From Branchiostoma floridae (lineage: Eukaryota; Chordata; Leptocardii; Amphioxiformes; Branchiostomatidae), in contig NC_049990.1 of the NCBI RefSeq assembly GCF_000003815.2, forward strand, positions 3,669,496 to 3,733,495: a DNA stretch of 64,000 bases. The letters run 5' to 3'. Under the pieces are notes generated by a model. It had not been told where the DNA came from, did no database searches, and was given only the letters and a program-made list of their open reading frames with translations. Positions 30,677-56,200 of this stretch are shown in pieces. How positions within the stretch are numbered: position 1 is the first letter of the stretch; every line of letters starts with the position of its first letter. The position numbers and the translations under genes were made by a program.

Positions 30677-33600
30677 TGATTTTCTTTTCTCGCTGTGTCC
30701 TGTTATCCGGTGGACAACATTGCCACTCCATCTTAGATAGAGTAGTTCTGAATTTCTGTAGAATTCTTATTAAGTTATAACTAACATCTGAAATTAACAC
30801 AGTACAATCATTTCATAAAAAAAGTTCTCAAAGCCTACAACAAAATTTGAAATGCCTAATTGCCTTGGTTCCAACTTTTTCAAGTTCAAGTAAAATATAA
30901 GGTGGGATCCATGTAAAGAAATGCCACGTGTACAGATGGAAATATTGTGAATAATAGCAGAAAAATACTCTGCTCTTCTGTGGAATGCAATTTCAGTTTA
31001 GGGGAAGATGTGCTCTAGTTTGAGAACAGCTCTACTGTGACTCATATATTTGGACTTTGCCTCAAATGTCTAAAGCTTAACCTGGGAATCTTTAACTGTG
31101 TATTGTCTCACATTTTTGTGACTGTGAGAAGATAGCAACTCAAATAAGGGACAAGAATATTCCATATCTCTACAAGTAGAAGTAACGGTAGAAGGGTTCA
31201 ATTAGGTTTTTAGTTAATCCTAAATGTTCATTTTATTTCTCTTTTTAATATTTTTTGTTGTCGGTTATGTTTGATTCTTGTTTATGTGTATGCATTAATG
31301 CTAACTTATAGGGAATCTTGACTTGGAAAGCAAGCTGGAATAATATTATGTCTGGTGGAAACAATTTCCATGCTAAGGGTCCATCCGTTAACCAAATTTG
31401 TATTGTTTTACTGTAACAGCAGAAGTCAATAGCCTAAGAGTAAGGGTTAACTCCTGCTAAGAGAGCATACATGTACCAAAGTTACTGCAGAATTTGTCAT
31501 GGTCAGGGTTAAAGTTCTGCCCACTAATGCATACATAAACCAAACGTGTACTTTAATTGAAGTCAAAGTCGGTAACGAGAACATTTAGCAATCTTACCAT
31601 TCTGAAGGACGTTTCTTTTAAAAAGTTTACTCCAACACGAGTACTTGGACTCACTAAATTTTCTCCATCAAATATCTGAGCACTCAGTTGCCCAGTAAAC
31701 ATCACTTTCCAGAAGTGTGATACAAGCCTTGTAGGGTTATGTTATGTACTAACATGATATTGATAGATGAACTTTCCTGCTAGTAATGTCAATGGGAGAG
31801 AATGTTCCATTGTATATATATATAAATGCACAAATGACATTGTATGTAACTGTGACATCTGTACAGCTCAGTACACTGTACTGAAACAGTGAACGGATTG
31901 CATTTTAGATGTATGTATTATAAGTATACTACATTTTAGATGTATGTATAAGTTATTATTTGCTTCCTATGAATATACAGTGTACATGCAAAATGTCAGA
32001 ACATTAAAATGTGCCCATTTTTGTGACAATGTCTATGATTTATTTTTATGTTGTTAAATTGAGGTACACATCCCTTAATGTCCCTTCACAGGAGAGGGGA
32101 AATTATCTGTATGAATGTAAAATGTATATTCAATTCTTGTACATGTACAAAAAATGTATATTCCTGAGTATTCATAGTGTTCTAGTTCTCACTGCATTCC
32201 AGATATTTGTGCCCATTCTTGTGGCCGGCCCAGATGTTTTTGTCATAGAATACGCTTTGAATGCCATTTGATATTTCTCCATTTCAAGTTCATCTCGAAA
32301 GATTTTAGAATGCCAAAAATATTCAGGCAGGCCACAAGAATGGACTAAAATATCTGGAATGCTGTGAAAATTTGAAGAATCCACTACGAATATGCAGGAA
32401 TATACGAAGAATTTCTAGTCTGATGGCTCATATTGCCTCTCGTGAAGGGGGTACTGTAAATGCAGAAATTTTCTCTGGTTTTGTTTGTGGTTTTTGCATT
32501 GCCAATTCACTGCGAACTTAAAACCACCACAAACATTTTTCCATTGCAGTAACAGACTACAGTGCATGGTGCTACCACAGCGACCATTCCTTTTCCCTGC
32601 TACCGCAAAATTAAATCCCAGCAAACTTAAATGCATTTACAGTAATATAACTGCTGCATTAAGAAAGTCAAATGCACAAAATGGTATCAATTTATAGAAT
32701 TTATTTCTCTTCACTAACATCTATCTGCTTCTGTAACTGTACTAGTGCATCTTAGACATGTTCCTTGCACTGCATAGTAAATACAATCCATTTACAGAGA
32801 AGCTTTAACATAACATTGAAACAATTATAATGGTAAAAATGCATGTATCATGATGGACATCCTATCAACAGTTAAGCAGCTAGACGTGTATCAAAGCAAT
32901 GCGGGAATGATTTGAAAGACAATGGAGACAACAGCCTGCTTATATCTATAGCCAAGCTTCTTTGCCTTGGAAAATAAGAGCCAGTTCCATATATGCCCAT
33001 AGAGCTTTTTGTCAGACTGTTCTTTTGCAGATGGTTCCATAGCCAGTTTTGTCCAATATCTGGCCATGATTTGAGAAAATAGGCATTCATGAAGGAGCCC
33101 AAGGAATCGAAACAGCATTCAAAGTAACTTGACTTCAAACTGTTCCTTTTTGACTTAAGTAGGAGTTGAGTTTTGTAGTCATAAAGTATATGACTGGACA
33201 AAGGCTTGATTTTCACCACTGACTTCACTGTCAATTTAATAAGTCCAGAATGATTTTTGTTAACAGGCTACAGGTTTTCAAAAGCGGTTTTAGCAACAAT
33301 TGTTTTTCGTAAAAGTATCAGAAACATTTCATCTTTTGATTGATTGATAATTTCAATCTTCTAGTATGTCAAAAAAACAGACACAAGCCTTGGCTTAAGT
33401 TTACACTGACATTTAAGGAATTACATTTAACTATTCTACAATGTAGCTAGCTGGGACTTACGGTCTTCTACTGATAGTAAAATGTGGCTTATTAAAAAAA
33501 TGCCTATGACATCAGAAAACTACAAACCTAGAATGACAGGGTTGTGTACAGGAAAGCGCAAGTCTCACAAAACTTAAAAAAAAAGAAAAGAGCATGATCA

Positions 33601-36396
33601 CACACAAGTCATGGTTAAACATTGACATAACTGGCAAAGGTGATGCAATGTCTGTTTGCTTCTCATCCTGTCTTCAAGGCATTCGTAATCTGCTCTAGCC
33701 ATAATCTTAAACCTGAGTTACATCCAACAGCAACTAGATGTTATTTATAGAACACAGTATGTGTCACAACTGACAGCATTCTTTATTATTGTGTAAAAAT
33801 GCCAGAAGTATGATATACATTTGTAGCTATAGCTAGGACTCTAGTTGTAACACATGCAACACAAAGGTCATCAAGTTGAACATTTTCACTTAAAATACTG
33901 TAGATTCATTATGATAACGTACAATTTACATAATCATGGCAAGATTAAATGGCAATTTTTTTTCATTTCAACAACTGTCTCCCCTGTATTCTCACTCCCT
34001 CCAACATTTTCATGTTAAAACCTAGTCCTACTCTTAACATCCCTCTTTACATTGGAACTGTATACTGACAGTATACCTAGCAATTCTGATTTTCTGGTGA
34101 GGAATTTCAACGCATCAAGTTCTCTAAAACTATACTCAAATGTACAACGTGTGTACTAATTTATATATAACCTAACATCATGACAGTCTCTTTAGAACCT
34201 GTGCATCATTTCAGTATGTATAAGAGACAGAGAATTCTCAAAGATCTGTCTCCATTAGAAAAAAGGTAATGAAATAATATGAAAAAGCTATAATGATATT
34301 AATTTTTTCATTCATCTTTTAGTATTTTGTTACTTTTGGTTAGAGTGTAGAGCAACAAACTGTCCCCTGGTCCTGCCAGTAGTATCTGCAGAGCCATGCA
34401 GCAACTTTTGTTTCTAAAACAATCTAATTCCACAAATGAAGACAATACTGTATATCACAGGCCACACAAATGATTCTCTGTATACCATCTGCAAACGCAT
34501 TTTTTTAATGTGTCCTGCATCTTACCATGCAAAAACTTGTCTCTTTTCCAGTAACAAGTTGTTGAAAATATGAATGTAGAAAAATCGTTGTGAGCGCTCT
34601 GATGCAATTGCCAATGCAAAATGATTAGAGACTTTGTCATAATCGTCAATAGGCAGTAAAAATGAGCACAATGAAATGTTTAGGTTTAAAAGAAATAACT
34701 TTGCTTTGTTGACACCCATAAAATCATAATGGTATGGCCACAGTGTGTTTGCAACAAATACATTGAAGAATTCTGCTACATTACAAAGAGATGTTTTAGT
34801 TTATATTACAATCGTTGTAACATTGTGTTGTAACTTAATAATATCAAACTATGAATCATTTGTCATCAAAGCGCTGGGGGAAGTTTTCATCAGGCACAAA
34901 CCCCTAGCACGTAATCATAATCAATTGTGATACAGTTTGTAACAACAATCAGAACGGTTGTACATAAAACTAGGGGTTAGTCTGAAACTCCTTAGATAGA
35001 ATTCATATAATATACTGCACTTGATTCTTCTCTTTGTAACTGTAAGTACGACATCAAAACTTAACTCGTATCTCTCTTTGTTTTGATCTTCCAAAGAAGT
35101 GATGAAGAAATGATAAATTATATACTACACTGAAGGAATACATCTAGTTTAAGGTTTTAATACATTCCTGGGTTTTTGCTGGTTTGAGTAACTATATCAT
35201 TCATCTTGGTATCAACCTGCAGTGCAGAATGACCATTGAACCATCATATATACAAAAGCTGATATATTTCCTTCATCATCTTTTTCTCGATTGGCAAACT
35301 AGGAAATCCTGAAGCAATCAATTATCCACTTTCAATGCTGGTCACTCTGAATTTGGAGAGCCTGAGAATTCAAACACTTCAAGCAGATCAACTAATAAAC
35401 CTCATACAATAAAAGCTGTTTTAAATGTATGAGGGTATATGTGAAAGCCCCTAACTTAAAACAGTTCTTTTCTACACCATGTTTGATAGACGAGTTTGGT
35501 TTATGTTTCAGAGGACTTCAACTTTCACAAATTACCCAAATGCATTTAAGTTTATAAATTAATTTAAATGGCTTATAAATCGAATACATTGTACAATTTT
35601 AGGCAAAAGTACAATTTTGGGTCCTACTCCGGTATGGCTCATTCTATAACTACACATTTGACTTGGAAAGTTTATTAGATCGTCCAAATTCTTTCCAAAG
35701 ATAGAGTGACCCTCATCTTCTTATCAGGTATGCAATCTGTAAGAATTCTGATTCTGGAGTCAGCCACAAGAGAAGTGTACACCTTTACAACAGTTAGCCT
35801 GGCATCCTCCCTTTGCTAGCTCTAGTCAGCTCACTCCAATTGATCCACTAAATGCAGAATAATCTGGCACCGTAAAAACAGAAACAATCTGGATTTGAAT
35901 ATTCACCAAATAAAGTGCTATGGGTAGGAATGTCCTCATAACAGCATGGTAACAGGGTTTGAACAGAATTTCAGAAGTGCTCTCCCACTGCTTCAATCTG
36001 AAAAATTATTTGACGTCGAAATGTAGTAGTAAAACGGGAAGTAAGGCCCAACATTGGAACATGTTTGGGATTGTGTTCTTGCCACAAAAGTGCCACCTAC
36101 ATTGGCTACATAGAGTAGCGAGAAGCAGAACTCCAGTTAGAAGCTCTGACGAAGATGTCTGAGAGCCATGGAATTGTAAGCAAGAGTGAGTAGTAACTGG
36201 TTGTGTACAAGAATTCTCCTATGTCCTACAGTATATTTTACCAACCTGATGAAATTATTTTTAAAAGGCCCAACTTTGTTTCTATGGGGGACGTACAGTG
36301 GCCAGATTAGTCTGCACAGAATTGATCAGACAGAGGAGTGAAAGGAGCCAGGGTGGGGTGGACACAAGGCTAGACATCAACCGTGATTGTTACAGC
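30677..36396. other. ATG4 3' UTR and convergent intergenic region
   Basis: No protein-coding feature is supported between the ATG4 stop and the PCYT1A stop. The sequence is AT-rich and low in repeats, consistent with two long converging 3' UTRs. An ATTAAA signal occurs at 32003-32008 on the plus strand. Minus-strand AATAAA (TTTATT on plus) occurs near 32700 and 35668. Small open frames (up to 120 codons, at 32872-33234) have no recognisable domain. Confidence 0.5.
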
Positions 36397-48725
<12,329 letters not shown>

Positions 48726-49602
48726 GTGGGAGTCAGCTGTGAAGAGATACAGTCCAAAACTTCAAGTTCAACTCTACATAAACAACACTGTGGGGCTACA
48801 ATGAAAGACTGAGCTTGATTAAGTTGATATAATTACTAGTATGTACATCACAGCAGCTGCTACCATGCATTTAAAGTCTTGGTTCATGACATTTTATATG
48901 TACATTTAAATACATAAAAATGGCTCCAAAATATGGCTATGCTAGCTGGCTCAATGATATATGAGGATAATGTATATTATACACTGTAGACACATGTACA
49001 GATCTTGATGATATGAAGAACCTGCCAACTACTAGTAATAAACATGTACTTTGTAAGAGATGCTATGTCTAATTCCTTTTGAAAGTACACAAAGGGGAAC
49101 TAAGACATTGTACAGTTCAAGCTATCAGTTATTTAATGTAAGATCCATTTACATTTACAATTTAGGATATACCCAGGCCTGATCCCAGATCGCTAATCCT
49201 TGAGTGTACAGTCTGATTTACAATTTACCTGATTGTGGGCTTAATGAATTATAACATATATTTACCCATTTCACAATATCACTGGCTCATCTTAACTGCA
49301 GTTCAGCCTCCTCCGCGATTATGCACTACTAAATCTCCAAACAACAGTCCAATGGGAAATTACTGTGTGAAATCAACCTTTCTGGACTCACAATCCAATT
49401 TCAACCTAGTTTTAATCTACATTTACCCTGGAGGGTAGAGAGGGGGACTGAAATATGACATGTTCATTATCTTCTCGCTCTTTCAGTCTTTGCTCAAACT
49501 ATAACTTAAAAATATAAGCTGATGCTTGGGAAAAAATGTAATGCTACAATGTAAAAACCTGGGACCTTGTACTTCAGTTATAATGCAAAGTTAGCTCCTC
49601 CC

Positions 49603-49780
49603 AGGCTTCGATTCTTGCTGGAAAAAGTAGAAATTGGCCAAATAACACGCTAGAGGAGTAAGCCAGCCAAGAACCCTTTCTTGCAAACTGTAGTTTGGGG
49701 CCAGTTAACTCATATTATGTTATCTGTCTGTTTGGTCAATTTGTACTATCATACCAGCAACATGCGGAGCCTGGCTTTGC
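49603..49780. mobile_element. TIR element, GCTGG..AGTAGAAATTGG family (degenerate)
   Basis: CCCAGGCTTCGATTCTTGCTGG with AGTAGAAATTGGCC on the left, and TTTGTACTATCATACCAGC with GGAGCCTGG on the right, are inverted. This is a diverged copy of the elements at 13551 and 41467. Confidence 0.65.
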
Positions 49781-49904
49781 ACATCGGGTCTTAGAATATT
49801 TGTAAGCTCTTTGTGCTTGTTATTCAATTTCTATGTACATAACAAATAATACCACTATCACTTATATTAACTCATCATAGATCATGTTATGCAATACTCA
49901 GCTG

Positions 49905-50098
49905 TACACACACACACATACACACAAGCACACACACACGTACGTCTACACACACGCACGCACGCACACACATCCACACACACGTACGCACACGTACGCA
50001 CACGCACGCACACACACAACCACATACACACACACACGCACGCACACACACAACCACATACACACACACACGCACACACACACACACACACACACATC
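49905..50098. repeat. (CA)n microsatellite
   Basis: About 190 bp of ACACAC with ACGC and CATA variants. Long open frames in several phases on both strands (His/Thr- or Cys/Val-rich) are artefacts of the repeat. Confidence 0.97.
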
Positions 50099-51564
50099 CA
50101 CAGTGACATGTCATGGAGTCAGTCAAGTTAAACGGATAGAGATAGGAAATTATCAAGTAGTAAAATTGTTTAGCAACAAAATGTGAAAGAAGTACTACTC
50201 TCATTCTTTCGCCTTGACGTACAAGTACAACCCTGGACTCAAACCTAGAGTAAAATTTACAGGTGCAAATAGAATAGCAGATGAAAATAATCATATTTTT
50301 TTGGCACATTTACAAACAATTTTGTTAATTCGACTCAGAAAACGATCCAATCAACAGTAGTTGTACTAACATAATTCTGACAAGAACTTTTTCCCCAAGA
50401 CTATATCTCTGACGTGTAACAACCAAATGTGTGCAGGAATAATTTGACGATCAGTTCAGGGTTAGGTTTAGCTCGTTTCCGCTTTCCAATTTTTATCACC
50501 AGCATAATTTTTTGAAGGCCGGCATCCTAGAGCTTTTCAGTCCTATCTGATCCAAGATAGCCCGTTCTAAGGTCACTTCTAACTAAGTAAAATAAAGATA
50601 TTAATACACAAAATATATCTGAGACAACGTAGCATACACACCTTCTCTTGGCGATGTTTTATACCCTTTTGAAAAGCAAATATCGTCCGATCGTCCGTCC
50701 AAAGGTTCCCTAGGCCACGTCAGGGTGAACTTTCACCTTTAAATGACCGCCAGTGACCCCAAGCAGATCAATACCGCAGCCACACGCAAAAGTTATAACA
50801 TGGAAATACGTAAGACTTTACAATATAACACTTTGATAACATGTTATCTTGTATAAAGTTTTAAAATACTCATAACATGATAATTTTTACACAAAGCTCT
50901 TAAATGTGTTGTGCTTATAATTATCTTATCAAAAAGGTCTTATCATTTAGATGCTTTAACCATTAGATAAATCGGGATAAACCATTTAAACATAGCGTTG
51001 TGTTGATTTTCTCTTCTGTAGTATCTTTCAAACGAAGTTGAAGTAAAGCAGAGAAAATAAAGAGTAACAATATTCAATGTATTAATGTTTTACATGAATT
51101 ATCATTTATGGGGTACCGTTTGCTATGAGGAATTTTTACACACCCACCCCCCCCCCCTCCGAAAGAAATTAGTTGACCCAGCCTGTGAATGTGAATGTGA
51201 CTGTGAGTGTCTCTGACTGTGTCTTAGGGCCCGTAGAGATTGACAAACACACTTAAAGTAGACTGGTAATGCTCCTAGGGTTTTTGAGGTGCGAATGTAT
51301 TGTAGATTATATTGCACATGTTTAGCTTTAGCCGGTATCAAACTTTTTGGCTGTTAGCTGTAGTACAAGATGATTCGATAGAGGGCACCCTTGATATTTG
51401 AAAGTGTTTTGCTATTTACTCTGAAATTTAATATGTTCACGCATTATTGATACTAGTTGAGTGCTGTTGTTGTTCTTGACATTACAAATGCCTTCCTTTT
51501 GATCAGTGTATGTACTTCTTTGCAAAGTATGTCTCCTGAACAGCTGAGTGATTAACAGAACTGT

Positions 51565-51694
51565 TACTCTCCAAGCAGAGGTTGAGTCGCGGAGATATAC
51601 AAAAAAATGTAGTAACGTTAGTAGTCAGGAACGCCTGTAAATTTTCAGACTACTACTATAATATCTCCGCAACTCAGCCTCTGCTTGGAGAGTA
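51565..51694. mobile_element. TIR element, TACTCTCC family
   Basis: It starts TACTCTCCAAGCAGAGGTTG and ends with CCTCTGCTTGGAGAGTA, with inner inverted arms GCGGAGATAT and ATATCTCCGC. This is the same family as 2161-2879 and 2998-3183. The flanking 9-mers do not match cleanly. Confidence 0.85.
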
Positions 51695-51865
51695 GTAACA
51701 GTCCCCAGAGTTCAAGCACCGCCAACTGACCATGCCCAACGGCTGTCAGCCTTACACTTTTTTTAGCGCAATCAATTGCGTGTAATGGGTTTGTGATCTG
51801 GCGGCGCAGGTTTGAATCCTGGGAGTCGGGATATTGTTTCTTTCTGCTTCTACTCCTTTCTTACA

Positions 51866-51938
51866 TTGGTTCCCACACCAGGAATCGAACACGGGCCTTG
51901 GCGGTGAGAGCGCCAAATCCTAACCACTAGACCATAGG
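51866..51938 (-). pseudogene. Retroposed tRNA-Glu (CTC) pseudogene with CCA end and 16-bp TSD
   Basis: On the minus strand this reads as a tRNA-Glu: TGGTCTAGTGGTTAGGATT (D arm), TGGCGCTCTCACCGCCA (a perfect 5-bp anticodon stem with loop CTCTCAC, anticodon CTC), GTTCGATTCC (T loop), then TGTGGGA-ACCA. The 5' acceptor strand (CCTA) does not pair with the 3' strand, so the 5' end is truncated or altered. The 3' ACCA matches the discriminator plus the CCA that is added after transcription. Identical 16-mers CTACTCCTTTCTTACA flank it (51850-51865 and 51939-51954), proving insertion by target-primed retroposition. Confidence 0.9.
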
Positions 51939-52021
51939 CTACTCCTTTCTTACAATGCTTCAGGAACAAATGATATAAGAATGTATAGTGAACATTGTGC
52001 TTCTTTGTTTCAACCTATTAC

Positions 52022-52175
52022 TATACAGGCTTTTCATTCGACGTCATCTCAGCGCCATGTTGGGTTATACAGCGTACGTCCATTAATGACATGAAGATGC
52101 TACCCGCCAACATGGTCGTTGGAGGATTCAAATTACATTTGTATAGTGAGTATGACGTCAATGAAAAGCCTGTAT
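52022..52175. mobile_element. TIR element, TATACAGGCTTTTCATT family
   Basis: Terminal inverted repeats TATACAGGCTTTTCATTCG / CAATGAAAAGCCTGTATA include an inner ACGTCAT / ATGACGT. The element is about 154 bp and non-coding. A TA dinucleotide at each end would fit a Tc1/mariner-type target, but this is only suggestive. Confidence 0.75.
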
Positions 52176-53206
52176 ACTTGTGCTTGTGCAAATTTGTACA
52201 TGTGACATTATTCTGTATAATGTTAATGTTCTTCTTTTTTGGCAGTCCAGACTCAGGAGACCATCTGTGTGCCTCTATAATAACTGGTGTTGAAAATATT
52301 TGTTGTCTCACTTAAGCTGAGTTGAAAAAAGAAAAAAAAAGGGAATCATATGATATTATCTATTGTAATGAAAATATCTGAAACTATGAAGTTTTTTGCT
52401 AGGTCATACAGCCCTTTTGGAAGGGATGGTTGGAGAATACACAGGTAGTGACATTCCAATGTGATGAAACTATTCAAATCAAAGCTAAGATTGATAATGA
52501 TTTGCAGTGATATAAGAAATACAAGCTACCCATTCAAATTTCAGTAATAAAGCACTTTATTTGAGACTGTATCGCATTTAGTGTCATTCAATTATAACTT
52601 ACAAATTCAACATGTCCTAAAGCTTATACAGTCTCTAGGTCAGAAATAAAATCTGTGACTACCACATAACATAACATTGTGTACTGTAGTCTGCAAATAT
52701 CATGTATATTCAAAGTTATATATCAATGCCAATGTTCATCACCAATAATTGACAAACTCATTACATGATTTACTTGCTAATTAAGCCCTACTTGCTAATT
52801 AAGCACTTTTACCCACCCCTGTACAGGTGTCAGAGACCCCAGCTGCAGTATGGTATAGTATGGTGCAGTATAGTATCCAATATGTGATACTACCACCACC
52901 ACCGTGTGAAAGAGGATAGGCACTACTGTATAAGGCAATAAGTTACTATCTAATTTCCAGATTTCATCCATACTTTACAGATTGCAGAATCACATTTTCG
53001 ACAGATCCATGCAATGCATGTGTACAGTAACAGTAATGTACAGTTCAGGTATAAGTATAGTAGTAATAAAAGTAGAGAAGACTAAATATATAATATGCTT
53101 CATCTGCGTACTTAAGTTTACACACAAAAAGTATTATACAGGAATTGTACGGTAGTTCATTTGATTCCTACTTAGGCTGTCACATGTTTTCACATGTAAG
53201 TTATAA
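52176..53206 (-). other. 3' flank of the HEPN-TM-STAND gene
   Basis: AT-rich, no coding feature. A minus-strand AATAAA (TTTATT at 52556-52561) is a candidate polyadenylation signal about 650 bp past the stop codon. Confidence 0.45.
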
Positions 53207-56200
53207 TCATGTTTTGGGTTTTTGTTTTTCACTTCTTCTGATGTTCGGTTTCAGAGCAAAAGGGTCTGTGGCATCTGTTGACATTGTTTGTACTTTGTAG
53301 TCCATCCCAATAACTTTACCTTCTCTGTGCCTAAAATGGAAAATTTCCCCTTTGTCAGAAAGAGGTTGCCCAAGATGCATTTCACTACTTTCTTTTAATC
53401 TAACATCGTATTGCATGGTATTCTTAAAGTTCAAAGTCTCCATAAAGTTAGAAACACATGTCACATTGAACCCCTTATGCTCTAGAGAACAGTCCACATA
53501 TTTTGACATTTCCTGCAATCTGCTCCAAAACTGTAAAATGATTGGAAAGTAACTGTTGCAAGTGAAATTAGCTGCAAAGGATGAAAATACAATGGAACAG
53601 TTTGCTGCGATGAAAGGGTTTACACCAATGGTTTCTACATGTTCATCGAGTTGCTTTGCAAATGCAGTGTTGATTGACCTGCTGAAAATTTGTGAAATGG
53701 CACTGATGTGTTTGAGCTTTGCTTTTTTGCTTCGCTTTTTAATTGCTATAAGGTCCAAGCTTGTCTCATGTCTTAGCGCACCATAGTCTGCACTAGTTGA
53801 TTGAAGAAAGTCCCTACATAATTTATGTACATCTGAATTGTATGAAGGGATTATGCCACTAGGAAAACAATTACCAAGGAGACGCTTAAGTCTAGTTACA
53901 TTAATTACTTTGTCATGATCAGGTTCCATTGGATTTGTTAAGATTGCAACATCTTTCATAATGCCAAAAAATCTCTCCAAAGTCTCTACAACCTGAGAAG
54001 CATCAGACTGATCTGAGTTTTCCAGCCAACCCAAAAGTTTGTCTGCTTCAAAGACTGTTTCATTCTCAACTTTTAATCTTTTCGACATAATCTCAACATC
54101 CTGGTCCAATTTATTTGTCGTGTCATCAATCCATGTTTTTAGCTGATGGCATCTATCTGCTAAATTCCTGGCTTTTGAGAATTTGTAGTCAAGCTTTATG
54201 CATGTGCTGGACTTGTAGAGCTTTTCTATTGAAGCTACAGCATCTGAAAGAGCAGTACAGTTTTTGAAAGGAAAGACCCCAGGTTGACTCGTTTTTGTCC
54301 CTTGATCTGATTCTGTAGCCTTCTTAAGCGCAAGAGCCATATCAATTATTTCATGCCTCCACCTCACATCTTGATAGAATGACAAAGCTAATTTGTTTGT
54401 ACCAATATTATATTGATGTAGAGCCTTGCCTCTCTTTCCAAACTTCAGGTTTTGTGCACTTGTAAGAGACAAAATACTCTTCAGCACTCCTGGATCACCT
54501 AAGATATCAGGCCAATCATCACGAGCCAAATCCAGAATATTAAACTCTTTACTTTCCCTGGGCAGCCGTAGCATCACCTCAAAGTATCTGTTGGTACACA
54601 TACAGGTGTCCATCATATTGTAGTACTTAGACAGCACTGTGCTGACAACTTTGGTTACTTTTGGTAGTATGTTAAATTTGTAATTTTGCAGAAATTTCCA
54701 GAATTCCTCCATCCGAAGGCAACAAATATCATTTGGTTGAACTGTACACCGGATCTTATCACACTTCCCTATGTTACGCTTGATGTTACAACATGGCTCA
54801 TTTCTTTTCTCATCAGTGCAGTTTACTTCATCACAATGGTAATAGTGCACCATTTTTTTTGCAAAACAACACTGCTCTACTTCCCTGTCTTGTAATTCTT
54901 CATAGATACAACTTGCTGCATCACACTGGGTCATTTCAGGCAGTAGGTTTGTCAATTCTGTATGATCAGCCCCACGAAGATTAAATGAAGGTTCATTTTC
55001 TGGGATAAGTAATGCCCATGCAAAAGTAACTAGCCAATACAACCAGTTCCAATATTTTGCTGGGTCTGTGGTTGGTGTTGGGTTTGGAATAGAGAAATTT
55101 TCTAGGCGGTCAGAGGGAGTTGATCCAAGATATGCCAGGACACCAAAAAAGAATGAAAAGTTGTTAAGTTGAGAATAGTCAATGTTCTCCAGTTTTTTAC
55201 TTTGAAGAAGATTTGTGTAAATGGAGACAGAAATTTTACTTAGCGAGTCTAAGGCTTGCTTTTTATCACAAGAAGCTGGGGTGCTTTGTGAGGTCCAGTT
55301 CATGCTATAAAGCTCTGATAGTGCCAAATGCAGATTATCAGCTTTTTCTAGCAGTTTATCAGTTGCATTGTTGTCATGAAGGCAAGGGACCAGAGACTTC
55401 CCAAGAAATTCAGTATGGTTAAGAAGATGACAGGACAAATCCTGGGTAGAAACATGTTTGAAAAACAGCAACATTTCAACGTGAAGAAAAAAGTACGCCT
55501 CCTCACATTCACCCCACTGGTAGAAAAACTTTGCAGACTTTCTAAGGAATGTGGATGAAATATTAACTGACAATTTTGTTTGGTACTCGTCAACATTTAG
55601 TGCCAAATAATGAAGATGGGATATCAAAATTGCTGCCTGCACCCTAGATGTGTTGTTGCTATTACTGAGAAACAAAACAGAGTATTGCAGTGCATTCTCC
55701 AGATATGCCAATGTCAAAGACTCATTCATTTGTGCCATGACAACTTCCTGTACTATCCTGTTCACACTAAAAGCACAGTGTTTATAATTGGTACAGGGAG
55801 AAGCTAGGGAAAATCGCTCTAGCACTTTGACCATTTCTACCACTTCTAATCTGTCTAATGTTCCAGATGTGGTCAGAAGCTTTGCAAAGTTTTGATTGTT
55901 TGGCTCAGGGCAAGGAATACAGATCGGACCCATGAATGATGTCATATTCAAGAGCTTAACAGCATAGCTAGGCAATTGTGATATGTGTTGAAATGTGATT
56001 TCAAAAGTTTCCTGTATTGTTTTATCTACATCTTGTACATTTTTTGCTCTATCTAAAAGCTTTACCTTGTCAGTTGCATTTCCTTCGATGAATTTATCAT
56101 GATAATCCTTGACAGTGCACTCAGTGACTCTCATGTATGCATATGCTAACTGCAAGGCAAGAGGGTGGTTACCCAGGGATCGGCTTAGACTTTTGAGCTG

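Larger units (their letters stand above)
48740..51560. other. PCYT1A 5' flank / non-coding first exon region
   Basis: The upstream non-coding exon implied by the acceptor at 48736 should lie here. A candidate minus-strand donor (GAGAAG|GTGTGT, near 50643), close to a TATAAAA motif, is only suggestive. The region includes the TIR element at 49603-49780 and the CA microsatellite at 49905-50098. A poly-C tract is at about 51148-51158. Confidence 0.4.

Noticed and set aside
32872-33234. 120-codon open frame on the minus strand between ATG4 and PCYT1A
   Set aside because: Lies in the presumed 3' UTR zone. No domain recognised and no supporting exon structure.
49882-50309. Cys/Val- and His/Thr-rich open frames
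   Set aside because: Translation of the CA/GT microsatellite.
50640-50720. TATAAAA and a donor-like site as the PCYT1A promoter and first exon
   Set aside because: The TATA motif is too close to the donor to leave a reasonable exon, and there is no second line of evidence. Left as a candidate only.
51866-51938. Functional tRNA-Glu gene
   Set aside because: The acceptor stem cannot pair, the T stem has a mismatch, and the CCA end plus target duplications show a retroposed copy.
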